DNA from: Yamagishiella unicocca
Taxonomy: Eukaryota; Chlorophyta; Chlorophyceae; Chlamydomonadales; Volvocaceae
Length of the DNA: 64,000 bases
Assembly (NCBI GenBank): GCA_003116995.1
Contig: BDSL01000033.1
Span: 558,001 to 622,000, forward strand
Reading direction: 5' to 3'
Below the pieces are notes generated by a model. That model had not been told where the DNA came from. It did not search any database and was given only the letters and a program-made list of their open reading frames with translations. Shown one piece after another: positions 19,438 to 30,955 of the stretch. The first letter of the stretch is position 1. Every line of letters begins with the position of its first letter. The position numbers were made by a program, and so were the translations under genes.

Positions 19438-22400
19438 CGCTCCATCGTGGGCTCAGATGGCGGTTCGCGTGAATGGCGACGGCGGTGAGACGGTGTGGCG
19501 ACGAAGGAGGGGGATCCCTTCCAGGAACGGGACCGGGCGTGAAGAGAACCGTAACACCGTGACTGTGGTTCTGGACACGGGCGCATTGTGGAGTACAGTT
19601 TGTGCAGCGAGGGCAGGTTGGCGTGTTTCGTTTCTCCTTTTTTCGTTTAAGGTTTTGGTGTGGTGAAGCGTGCTCATTCATACATATGAGTCGCGGCACA
19701 GAAAGCAGACAGGCGTGGCCCTCAAGCTGGCACGGTTCGGCGAGAGCGCGTGCAGGTCTGGACTAAGCGCCGTCGGGGAAGCTCCAGTTCGTCCGAGCGA
19801 CTCCTGACATGGCGCGAAATACGGTCTCGAATGCCGAGCTGGCGTTATGGCTCGCCGTAGTTGTGCTGTTTTTGGTTTTGTCGTGGCATCGGGACCGCGG
19901 CCTTGGCGAGCTTGGTAGGAGGGGAGAGTGACTGAGCGCGTTTAATTGTTTAGGTGGGTGTCGTTGATGAGATGTTACAGTGTCCTCGGTTACTGTGTCA
20001 GTCGGTGTTGCTCGGTGGACCGATAGCGTGGCGCTGCTGGGCGCTTGCTGGGCTGCGCCGTGTGCGAATGTAACGAACACTGGCACGTGTTCCGACTCTT
20101 CAGCGCTCGTCCAAGCAGTAGTCGCACTTCGCGCAACAGCCGCGTTTCTTCTCGATATACGAGCGCATCATTCATCGGTTGGTTTCGGCATCGCAACGTG
20201 GTTATTGTGCGGTTGAGTTGCGAATTAGAAGCCCTGCAATAAGGTTTTTACTTTGCTTTTTACACTCGGCATCCACTCCTCGTGAACAACAGCCCAGACG
20301 CCTGCTTCAGGGTTTTGGCGGCCTCGCCGTCGAAACCAAATATCTCCATTCAGTACCGTACCACACCCACAATAAATCAACGCATCAACGCCGCACCAAC
20401 TTTTCGTTTATGCTGGTGCTGCGACCCGGCAAAGGCTGCGTAAAACAAAAGCACGTCGGAAATCCAGAAATATCCATTCCTGGAAACCAAGGAGTCAATG
20501 TCTTCGCGGCGACCCGCGGAGGTTACCCGCACGCCACATAAACGGGCCGTCATCAGAACCTTTACACCCTGCGTGGCATGGTGCAACAAAAGAAATGCCC
20601 AGCAGCACGGCTACGTCAAAGGCCATGGGGCCCGCACATAAGACGAGTCAAGTCGATCATCAGCTGACCAGTAAGCCGTCAACTGATCGACATTCTCGCG
20701 CCCGCGGATACGCTGGCATGCCGGACATTCTCGGCTAACACAGACATGGGAGACGCGCCATGACGAGCCAGGGTGTCTATGGCAAGTGGTACGACACCCT
20801 TTACATGGGAGGCGGGTGAGGCCCTGAAGTGAGAACGACTCGCCCTCCCACCCCACAACACACATCTCGATTACCACGAGCTTGGAAAAACGTGTAAACC
20901 CACCAGCCACCCACGGGGGGGCAGACGAAGGACAGTTGTCTGCACCCCTTCGCGACGACCTACAAAGCAATGGCCTTAACCCGCAGCCATCGGAAGACGG
21001 CGATATCAACCTACCCGCCCATCCATCAGCCGCAATCGTGCGATTCAGCGGAACAATGCGGATCGCCACCGGCCTTAGTGCAGTCGGAAGCCCTCCTCCA
21101 GACCACCCCCGCCGCGCACCCACCCACATGGGAAAGCACCTTGCGTAGTGTACAGGAGGCAGGCTCGCAACACAACCAGCTCTCGTACCCCAAACCTCCC
21201 GAGGTCTCGTTGCCGTAGCAAAGTAGTTGCTCATGGTAAGGCGGTCGTGTCCTCGCACCATGCAGCCCCGTCGGTCCGATGCCAATGGGTTTGATTGGTT
21301 GGTGCGAGTCATGGCAGTAACGTCTATACACAAGGCAGCACTCTTCCTTCATATCGGCGGCGGGCAAACAAGCCGCGAGTGTGCCGTACCCACGAGCCAG
21401 CCCCACCCCCCTTGGCCCCTCGTACTTTGGTACACCAGAGGTTGGCCCATACCACAACACGGAATCAAGGCCTCAACGCAACAACGGGCAAGTAGCAAGC
21501 CGCGGGCTGCGACCCCCTCCGCATGACCTCCTGACACTATACCCCCACGCGACTGCAAGAAGCGCACTGGACTTAACCACGGTACGGCAAAACCTAACCA
21601 CACGGTACGGCAAAACCCTTACAAGCCCGTATGCCAGCGCCTGGCCGCAAGGGAGGGGCCGGCATCGGGACCGGCCCCGGCCCCTCGCCCAGTCCCATGC
21701 CAGGCGCTCTACCCCAACAGCGGCCCATTCTGTGTGGCCGTACCCAAAGAACGCGCCCGTCGTTTGGCTCGAACGGCGGTGAAAGACGTCCCATGCAGTG
21801 TCCTATGCGGTGTCGTTCTCTGGTTGATCGATCATAGGTGCCCCGCTTGCCGTCCACTAAGTTACTCGCGGGCCATAGAGTGAGTCAGGACGGCACAAGC
21901 GCCACGGCGTGGGACCGATAAAACCCTCCGCTTCATCGTATACCACACCCCTACCGCGGAACGACTCGTCCGCTTCGTCTCATTCAACAACCCCTTGGTT
22001 TTTTCATGGCCCGGCTCGGCGGACGCTGAGAGCGCGGGGCGCTCCTGGGGCAAAAAGACGCCCTGCCCGGCACGCGGGGGATCCCAAACAGGCAAGCCTT
22101 GGGTTCTGTGTCTGCCCGCACCTTCGAGACCCCCGTTTCTGCAGACCGCATGGTTTCACAAGTGCTGCCCAACCATAACCTAGCCGCACCCTCGGAGCAC
22201 ACACCGGGCAGCCGCGCGGTCTGTCCGTTGACCGCGCTCTTGCCTCCCCCCTACTTGCACCGGCGGAGCTTTCAAGCGGCTTCGCAGGTGCCGTACTTGC
22301 CGTCGCACCACACAGCGGCGCAAGCTTCCCCCCTCCCCCTCCATCAGGGCCCCGCGCAGCAAAAAAGGGACCACCTCCCGCTCCGAAGCCCCCGTGCGCC

Positions 22401-22841
22401 CCACCATCGGGCTCGCGCCAGCGCTCCGGAGCCGCCCAACATGGCTGTCGTGAAAGGCAGACGAGGGCAGCGCCCCCGCGACCCTCCAATCACAATAAAT
22501 GCTCTCGATCCGCAGGAACGCGGAACTTGCAGACGATGCCAAGAGGCCTTTTCCCCAACATGTACACACAATTTGCCGTACACCCGTCTGGCGACACCCC
22601 CCGCACATACACAGACGCTCGTCCACGGGCGCATCGCAGCGTCCGGGCCGTGACGCGCAGCGCACACAAAAGAACTACTCGTACGGAATGTTGCACGAAA
22701 TGCAAGGTTTCGAACGGTAACATGCCCCCCGCAACATAGCCCCAACACAACGCCCAAAGCCAGCCGCCGCATCTCCCTCCACCACCCCGCCACAATGCCG
22801 TCGACTCCTACAGTCCTTGTGGAGCCAAGGCTCAGCTCAGC
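19438..22841. other. Intergenic region between convergent genes
   Basis: No recognisable gene in 3.4 kb. The longest ORF (20611-21333, minus, 240 residues) has Cys/His pairs in one stretch but no recognisable order of an integrase or zinc-finger motif. The region should contain the 3' UTRs of the methyltransferase (plus) and of the MYB-BACK gene (minus). Confidence 0.45.
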
Positions 22842-25800
22842 TCAGTGCGGCAGGAAAGTGAGGGTCCCGCGCAGGCCGCCTTCGTGAAGGTAGTCGGCCC
22901 ACGCACCCATCGAGTCGTCGCCCGAGCTGCCGCGCCCAGCGCCGCCGGCAGGGCTGCTGGGCCGTTTGCGCAGCGGCAACGCAGACGGGCAGCCCATTCC
23001 CGCGTCGGGCACGAAGTATGTCTCATCCCCAAACGTCCAGACAAACACCTCCTCCAGCCGGCCGCAGCGCCAGCCGTGCACGCCCAAGCGGATGCCCGCG
23101 CCTGGCACCACGCCCACGAAACTGCCGCTGGCGCCCGTGGGGCGCAACGCGCCCGGAACGCGACAGTACACGAAGACGCCGGCGACTGCGGCGCCGGCGG
23201 CGCCGCCGGGGCCGGAACCTGCCCGCTGCTGGCAGTCGACAAAGACGTGCCATTCCAGCCCGCGGCAGATGATGTACGGCACGACGGCGACGCCGCCGTC
23301 GGCGCTGCCGCCATCGCTGTCTGAGATGTCGTCGTTGACCGTGAAGGCGGCGTGCGGCTGGGCGCCGGTGCTGAGCGCGTCGCGCAGGCCCTGCTTGGGG
23401 ATGTGCCATTCGAAGCAGAAGCCTTCAGACGGCGCGCCCAGGGACCGCGGAGTCGTGTCGTACCATGGCAGCGTGCAGTCGTACACTCCTCGGGCCGCGT
23501 CAGCCAAAAGGGCCCGCTCCACAGACCCCGCGTGTATGTAGCCCGTGAGGAAGGCCAGCTCCTCCTGGCGCATCTCAAACCACCGGCCACCGGGGCGCGC
23601 CGCGCCGCCCTTGCCGCCGACCCGCGGGTCAGCGAGGAGCCGGGGCAGCACCGCCGACAAGTAGAAGCCGCCGAGCGCAGCCAGTCGCACGGCGCCGCAC
23701 ACCGCCTTGGCCTGCTCGGTCGTCACGCCGTCCTTGTTGGCCTGCAGCCACAGCGCCACCAGCAGCAGCACGCTGGCCTCGGCGTCGCTTCCGAACGCGG
23801 GCGAGCACAGCAGCGCCACCAGCGTCTGTGCCGGCAGGGAGAGAACCTGACGACGCAGACCGGGCATGTTGAGCACGGAGATGACGTCCAGGGTCGGCGC
23901 CGCGCTATGCTGCTGCTGCCGCAGCGGCGGAGGCTTCGCCTCGCCAGGGCCGGCAGCAGGCGCCCGCATGCTGCCGCGCGGCTGCGGCTGCGTCGCGGCA
24001 GCGGGGCGGGAGTGCAGGTCCAGGATGGGGCCAGACTGGTTGCCGGCGCCATTGGCAGCCGCACGAGCACCCACGCCGTTGCGTATGCTGACGAGGCCGC
24101 CCGGACCACCCGAACCGCTGAACCGGCCGCCGCCGTTCGCTGCGGGCCCCGACGCTCGCCCGGCGCTCGCCCCCGGGCCCCGGCTGCCCCGGGCGGCGAG
24201 AGCCAGCGCCTCGACGGCGCCCAGCTCATCCGCGTCAGCGTCCTGCAGGCTGTATGGCATCGAATTCCTAGGCCGCAGCACAGTAGGCTGCGCCGCCGCG
24301 GCTAATGCGGCCATGGAGCCGCTGATGCTCTCACGTGGGGGCGCCGCCACGTCGTCGGCGGCAGCCGCCCGCCTCCCGGCGCCGCGCTGGCGCTTGGGGG
24401 AGCCCTCGGCCGGCTCGCCGTTCGCCGTGCCTTCCTCATCGCCCTTGACGTCCGACTCCCGGTCCCGCTTCGGCTGCAGTGGCCGCAGCGCGAGAGGCCG
24501 CAAGGACAGGGGCTGCGGCTGCGAGCCTGCGGCGACGGCCACTACAGCCGCCTTGTTCGCTTCGTCTTCGTCGTCATCCGCCGCGGCCTCGGCGCCTGGC
24601 ACGGGCATGGCCGGCGCACCGTCGTCGTCCTCCTCGCCGCCAGCTCCAGCCCACGCGCCTGCGCCCAGCTGCTTCGCCGCCACCTGCGACTGCTCGATGT
24701 TGTACTTGTAAAGCAGGGCGAGCAGGTTGCCCAGCGCGGGGAGCGGCACGCCTGGCGTCCTTGCTGGGCCGGGCAGAGCCTCGCCGCCTGCCGCCTGGGC
24801 GGCGGCGGTCGCCGCCGGCTCCGCGGCGGCGGCGGCCGCCATGTGGGCCAGCGTCACCGGAAGGGAGTCGGACGGCGCAACTGAAAAACCGCCGCCGCCA
24901 GCAGCAGCGCCGACGCCTTGGCCCGGCTTGTTGCAACTGGCGTTGTAGCGCCTGAGCGCGGAGACGCCGGAGTCGGAGGCCCCACGTTGTGCGTCCGCCG
25001 GCTCAGCTTGGTTCCGGAGCGCGGCGGCCGCCTGGCCTTGCACTAGCTGCTGCAGCTGCTTCGCTCCGTTGTGTTCTGAGCCCGGAGCTTCGGCGTCGTC
25101 GTAGGACTCGTCGTACGCGTCGCCGTACTTGCCGCCGTACTTGTCACGTGACGGCCGCGCGCGCCGGCCATCGAAGTCCTTTGACCCAGCCTTCGCCAGA
25201 TTCTTCTGTACGGCGTCGCCTTGCTGCGGTTCGTCGGTCTCCGTGTCGTCGGTGTCGTGCTGCTGCAGCAGCATCAGCTGCTGCTGGTGTTGCAGCTGTT
25301 GCAAGTGCGCGAGCTGTGCAAACTGATGGTGCTGCTGCAGCTCCTCCCGCTTCTGCAGCAGGTGGGTCAGCTGAGCAAACTGGTCCTGGTGGTGGTGGTG
25401 TTGCTGCTGCTGCAATTGCTGGTCTCCTTGCGCGACCTGCTGCTGCTGCACAGCCGCCTGGAGCTCTGGGTGGTCCATCAGCAGCTGCACCCGCGCGATC
25501 ATTTCGGAGGCCTGGGGTGGCGGAGGACCGCATTGCCGCACGGCGATATCGAACATGGCCTTGCGAGTGGCATAGTCATACGCGTGGTCGTGGACGGCCA
25601 GTGCGTAGGTGCGCAGGAAGGATCGCTTCTGCGTGTCCTTGCACCGCAGCGTGGAGTGCCAGATGTTCTGCGGTTTGTAGCAGGGTGCGCCAAAAGGGTT
25701 GGGGTCCAGTGAGCAAGGGCCGGCATCGCGGAATGCGACCCGTATGCGCAGTTTCAGAACAATGAGAAACAACCTTGTGGGCGCATCAATAAACTTGAGG

Positions 25801-26735
25801 GAAAACTTTGGGGAAGATCCTAAGCATTGCCAGGCATGAAGCGTTGCTAGCCGAGAGAGGGCTTCAGAAACGGTAACGCCGCGCAGCCAGACGAACCCAA
25901 CAAGAGCGCTCTGGCCCTCAGCTTGCGTTTAATGCAGCAGAACGATTCATTGAACCCGAAGGCGATGCCTATCCCCCAGCCCCAGCAACCGCGTCACGCT
26001 CCAACTATTGTAGATGACATCGGAAATTCGCGAAGGATGCCTCCTACGCGAAAACCAAGAAACGGCATGCCATGTAGCCCTAAACAACATATACAAGTTC
26101 TAGCACTGGGCTCGCAAAATCTAGCGGGGTTCTCTTGGCTGCGTCGAAGGAGCCTATCCTCAAGATATGTGCGCATGCTGAATGCTTTCGATTGGCCATG
26201 ATGGGTATCGTTAACTGTAATATTACGCTGCTCCTGCGCTGTCGTTAGATAACAACCACGCGTGACACAAGGACGGGCTTGACCGCCGGCCTTACTTTGA
26301 CATCGTTCTCGGACCGCAAGGGCAGATATGCAGCAATTTGAGTCCACCTGCAGGTATCAAACGGCAATAAGCAAGGTTACAGCATGCCCGCCTTTAGCGA
26401 CAAGCACACTCTTTCCGCCGTCCTAACCTGTTCCCAAGTTCGCAGTGCTTGATGGCTACAATGGCCTGCTCTGTTGGTGTCCATGGTGGCTTCTTGCGGC
26501 CAGCACGCAAAAGCGCAGCCTCCGCACTGTCCACCGGCGGTTCACTTTGTAACTTTTGCTTCTTGGAGGCCGGCTCCAGCAGCAAATCAGCAGAAGCTGT
26601 TGTACTGGTTGCAGCTGGAGTCTTATGGAGAGTTTCTAGCAAGTCGCGTCCGTTCTTATCGAGGTCTCGATTCACGAGGACGTCCAGCGGAACGTTCAAA
26701 AACCCAGGGCCAACAGGAGCGGTCATGGTGCCCAT
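22842..26735 (-). CDS. MYB/SANT-domain protein with Gln-rich linker and C-terminal BACK-like region
   Basis: Three exons: 26428-26735, 26296-26347, 22842-25667 (1061 residues). The MYB repeat is split over all three and appears only after splicing: tryptophans at residues 85, 104 and 123 with 19-residue spacing (WTPTEQ..., RWTQIAAYLPLRS, NIWHSTLRCK), an R2R3-type third-repeat pattern. Before it is an NLS-like SKKQKL (about 57-62); after it a Gln/His-rich region (about 190-255), acidic and Ala-rich linkers, and a second basic patch (GSPKRQRG). Residues about 713-837 (LSLPAQTLVALLCSPAFGSD, VALWLQANKDGVTTEQ, WFEMRQEELAFL) resemble the BACK domain of algal BTB/BACK proteins; no BTB is seen. The last 220 residues resemble the C-terminal part of those proteins, perhaps MATH-like. 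Likely nuclear regulator. Start is the first ATG; 26726 is a second candidate. Confidence 0.82.
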
Positions 26736-29700
26736 CTGTATGTATAGTATAAGGACCAATAAGTGTAAAGCTCAAGTTGTTAGAGCTGACATCCTTACGC
26801 CGTAGAAAGATGTACCGCGAAGGTATCTGCGGAACAGGCTCAGGCCTAGTAGGACACGTTTCGACCCGGTTTTGGGCTTCTAAAAGCAGCGCTTCATCAT
26901 ATACGCAAGGTTGGCTTCAACCGAGCGAAGATGGCGGTCCTATTCGCTACGACCAATCGTGGCCCGACAAACTCGCATACCAGCGCATGCCCCTTATCCT
27001 CACGCGCAAAATATTCTCTTCTTGAAGCCTGTCCTCATCAACTCAAACCATGTCCATCTCCACTCGATAGGGTTACGGATCGTCCGTCGTACGTTTAGAC
27101 ACGTGGCGTTGGAACCCCAGCCCGCAATAACAGGTGAGTGCCATATACAACGAAATGTATACTGAAATGACTAGCCCTACAGAAAACCTAACTTTCCGTG
27201 ACAGGGCACCAGCTCGCCCTGAGGCCGTTTCGTAACCGGCCAATAACAGCGGATGCCACTTACACGCGCATGGTAACACGGATGCAAATATGCACTTACA
27301 AACATATTATTTTACCCTAAACCAGCATGCGCCACCTTAGGTCATGGGAATCTGTCAAGGAAAAGAAGAGAGGAGTGCCTTTCGCTCCGGCTCGTTTTGC
27401 ATATCATGCCCCCAAATCGTAGTCGTGCCTCGCATGAAATCCTCGTGAATGTTTTGCGCAATGTCGCATGGAATTTGTGTCTGTGCACGTCGCAAGTCCC
27501 ATGATACCTGTGGAGGAACGTGCCAGCAACGAATCCTATGACTGTTTAATATTTAAGTACATCTACAGGCTTGATTTCAATGCTTTTAGCGCTTCCTTGC
27601 AATGGATGCTGGCATCCCTTGGCAGGGAAGGCTGGGGCCGTTTAGCGTACTAGCATTACTGCCTAGCTTGTCGTTCGAAGCTGGATATTCCATCTGATCA
27701 CACAGCTCTGTATGCGGCATACATATTCAGACTGGGTTGATGGACTAAGGCATCTGCAGGAGAATCTCCCGGCATTGTTTTTGTTCACAGCCTCGGGTCG
27801 GCCCGTTATGACCCCGTCAGCAACGCTTCACGTATCGGCCTCTCCTGCGGCAATTCCCACAATATAATTTCCAGTTGCCAAGCTGTGCCAGGGCTCTGGG
27901 GCCCCAGGCGCAAGCCGAGCACACACGAGTACCCATCGCCTCTTGATTGAGATCCAAGCGTTGTAGAAAAGGGGCGGCAAGCGCCAATTGTGGATGGGAC
28001 GCCGTATGGGTGCGGTATGGTTGCTGTCTCCATTCCCGCGTGCAGTCCAATTCGGGTGGGATCCCTGCTGTAGGTGCTCTAGGTGTATCCTACGCAGGAC
28101 TGGGCATTTCAGTGTTTCAGGACAGCTGTGAACCATCACCCAGCCCATCCTAGCCATGGGGCATACAACAGTACGAGCCGTAAGTAAGCATAGTTCGGGG
28201 TAACGCTGTAAACGTCCGAGTGACAGGAGCGACTACTCGCTGCATCCTGCGAAAGGCCGTCTTGAGGGGGGGGGAGGGTGCAAAACGAACCGTCTCGGGG
28301 GGAGGCAAAGCACCGTGTTGCATGGGCTCGGTAGCCTGGCATTGGGAATACAGACCATTTATCTTTGGAGCTGCGGGAAAGGTCATAGAAACGTGGATTC
28401 GTGTCATGGAAGCGTGGATCCGTGTGGATCTGCCCACCATAGTCCTCCAACAACCCTCAGCCAGCCCAGTATGCAAGAAATGCCCTTGCATGCATGCATG
28501 GCGGGAATCGTGCATGACGCCGTTTGATAGGTAATATTATTGTCGTTGCAGGTGATATACGTTGTACGCAAGGTGGCAGTGAGACGTTGGCTAGCGAGAA
28601 AGGCCTCTAGGCCTAGAATGACAGCGAATGACCTTGTACAAGTTTCGGTTTGACTGTCGGAAAGGGTTTTACTCTTAGTTCTAGCTGTCGATCCGGAGCC
28701 TAGGCGACGTCCGAATGACGAAGACAGTAGCCCGTTACTGTTAGTGACCAGTATCGCCCGACAGTATCGTGCTGGCATGAAAAGCGAGCCCCGCACGGTC
28801 CACAAAAAGCTTACTATCGTGAACGCGCCTACTGCAGAAAGCAAACTTCCATGAAGACGCCTGTACCATGCTTTCGGCAACAACGAGGCCTCGGCTTGCA
28901 GCCAAACACATGGTAGCGGAAATAGTAGCTGTGGTAATACTAGAGAAATTACCCTACCAGATAAATGCGCGCTAGATAGGGTGGCTGGAAGGGTTGTCAA
29001 CTCATACAAATGCCAGAAACTAGTACGGATGGCGAGCGCCTCGAGGCTTCGGCTAGCGCTCCTTATCTGCGGGGCATGTACAGCGCGAGCCTTTCTTCCA
29101 CGGGTTGGCAAGCCGATATTGTTGTACACTATTCGCAATTCCCATGTCTTTGCAATGTATTAGATTACGTTACGTTTTCGACGCGGTATGCACTATACAA
29201 TACCCGTTTTTGAGTTACTTCAGTAATTAGTGCATCCAGATAAATTACTTGTAAAATCGTGACACGTGAACAACGAGTGAGAGGGTACGTGAAGTAACGC
29301 GGATAAACGTTACACGGATAAGGGATAACGGTGGCGTCCACGCAACTATTGACAAGCACCGATATGAGCATGTCACTTATAAATCCCCTACCAAAATACA
29401 CTTTGATTCGCACGCGACCCTAGTCATAATGAACGCCATAGTAATCCCGACGTTTCTTCGTGGACGTTTCCTGCTTGTCATTGGACGGCAAAGCAACGAC
29501 TGATACCAGATGTTGCCCTGTACATATGTAGCATCGCTGGCCCTTGTAGGTGAGGTTATGGGCACCCAAGGTGTAAGCATTGTTACCAATTATCCTTGCT
29601 GTATGCTCTGTGCGCCTCTGATAGTGAGAATTACAAACTACCTCCAGCACTTGATGGCCATTTTCTTCCCGACACTTGTGGCTCGTGCGATAAGTACGGA

Positions 29701-30955
29701 CCCAGCCGTATTATGCGTGAAGTGCTTGATGATGTAGGCCGCATTTATAATAATATGATGTCACCTTGAGTGGAATCTCGGATAGCAGTTCGCTATCTAT
29801 ACTTACGACTTGCTCCCTTTCGATCCCTGTTTCGAAAGACCAAGCCCAGCAACACGTGCAGTTGGGCTTCGCAAGGGTCCTGCCGTATTCCTTCGCCAGC
29901 CCTGATTGGTCGTGACTCGTGAGAGTCGTGTGATGCGTACGCAGCTAGTGAGCAACGCCTTGCACGAACATCTGGAATGTTCTATCGTCGTCTACTTGGC
30001 TACGCATCATTTTTCGATCATGTAATTTGCAGGCTCTTATCGCGCACGTTCCAGTGCACGGCTCTGCAAACGGCAGTAAAACCAGGCATACTCCATCGCT
30101 TCTAAAATGACATCGCCCATTCCTCCAGCAACGTTCGACGGCGACGGCAAAAATGCCTTGGCGGGCCGGGAGGCCTTTTTGCTACCAGCGCTATGCCCTA
30201 CGTCCATCTTCCATATCCATGTCTTCTCCGAATCGATGGCGTAGATCCTCAAGACGCAAAGGCGACGGACAGGACCCCCGGAGGCACACTGCGGCCTACA
30301 GTGACGGCAGGCTTGGCGTACTATGGCCCTGTTAGGCTTACCAGCGGAGATTCGCGACGCGGTCACTGTGTGTGCCTGCCGCACATGTCACGAACCCCAT
30401 TAGTCGGCAGAAATCAGCTGTCCCACCTGACCTCCTGAGCACACCCGTCCACGCCACGCACCTTCGGGTGTAACTGTATGTCAACGCTCGCCACACACGC
30501 GCGCGGGTTACTTCCTGCATGCAGCCACGACAGCTGCTGAATGAGGTTGAACGGAATGCTGATGGGCAAGTAACTGCAGGATTGACATATGCGCATTGCG
30601 ATCGCGCGTCCCTGTGCAGCGCCGTGCTGTGGTGCTGAGCTCACGGAGGCGGTCACAGCGACCTGATGATGTATTGGTCCACTTCTGCCAAGTATTATCA
30701 TGTATAGCACCATCCAAATTGTATCAGTCCTCGAACGATCGCAGCGTCTTACTGCACCTAAATAATAGCGAAATTTGTTAGTGTTGTCTTCAAACTTAAC
30801 GGTCTATACAAACCGTGGCCATGTGCATGTGATGAAATTTAAACCTTTAGATCTGCAACGCATCATACTCTAGCAGGCGCAGCGTCTTTGCGCGCGCTCT
30901 GTTTCGGGGCCGGAGTCTCGCGCCAGGAGCTGCCTGAGACATCCTTTGCATCCAA
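26736..30955. other. Gene-poor, less GC-rich region
   Basis: 4.2 kb between two divergent genes (MYB-BACK minus, ZIP plus), so it holds both promoters. Base composition is visibly closer to 50% GC than the flanks. No ORF shows a recognisable motif; the longest (28404-29138, minus) has random-looking composition. No tandem repeats or element families A-C were seen. Confidence 0.5.

Noticed and set aside
20611..21333. 240-residue minus ORF with a Cys/His-rich stretch, considered as a retroelement integrase zinc finger
   Set aside because: The order and spacing of the Cys/His residues do not fit H2C2 or CCHC motifs and no catalytic domain is nearby.
25668..25772. Continuous upstream reading of the large MYB-BACK exon as its N terminus
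   Set aside because: It lacks an ATG, and splicing at CCGCAG|AACATC joins the frame exactly to the MYB repeat encoded by two upstream exons.
28404..29138. 244-residue minus ORF
   Set aside because: Random-looking composition and no domain; no supporting splice structure.
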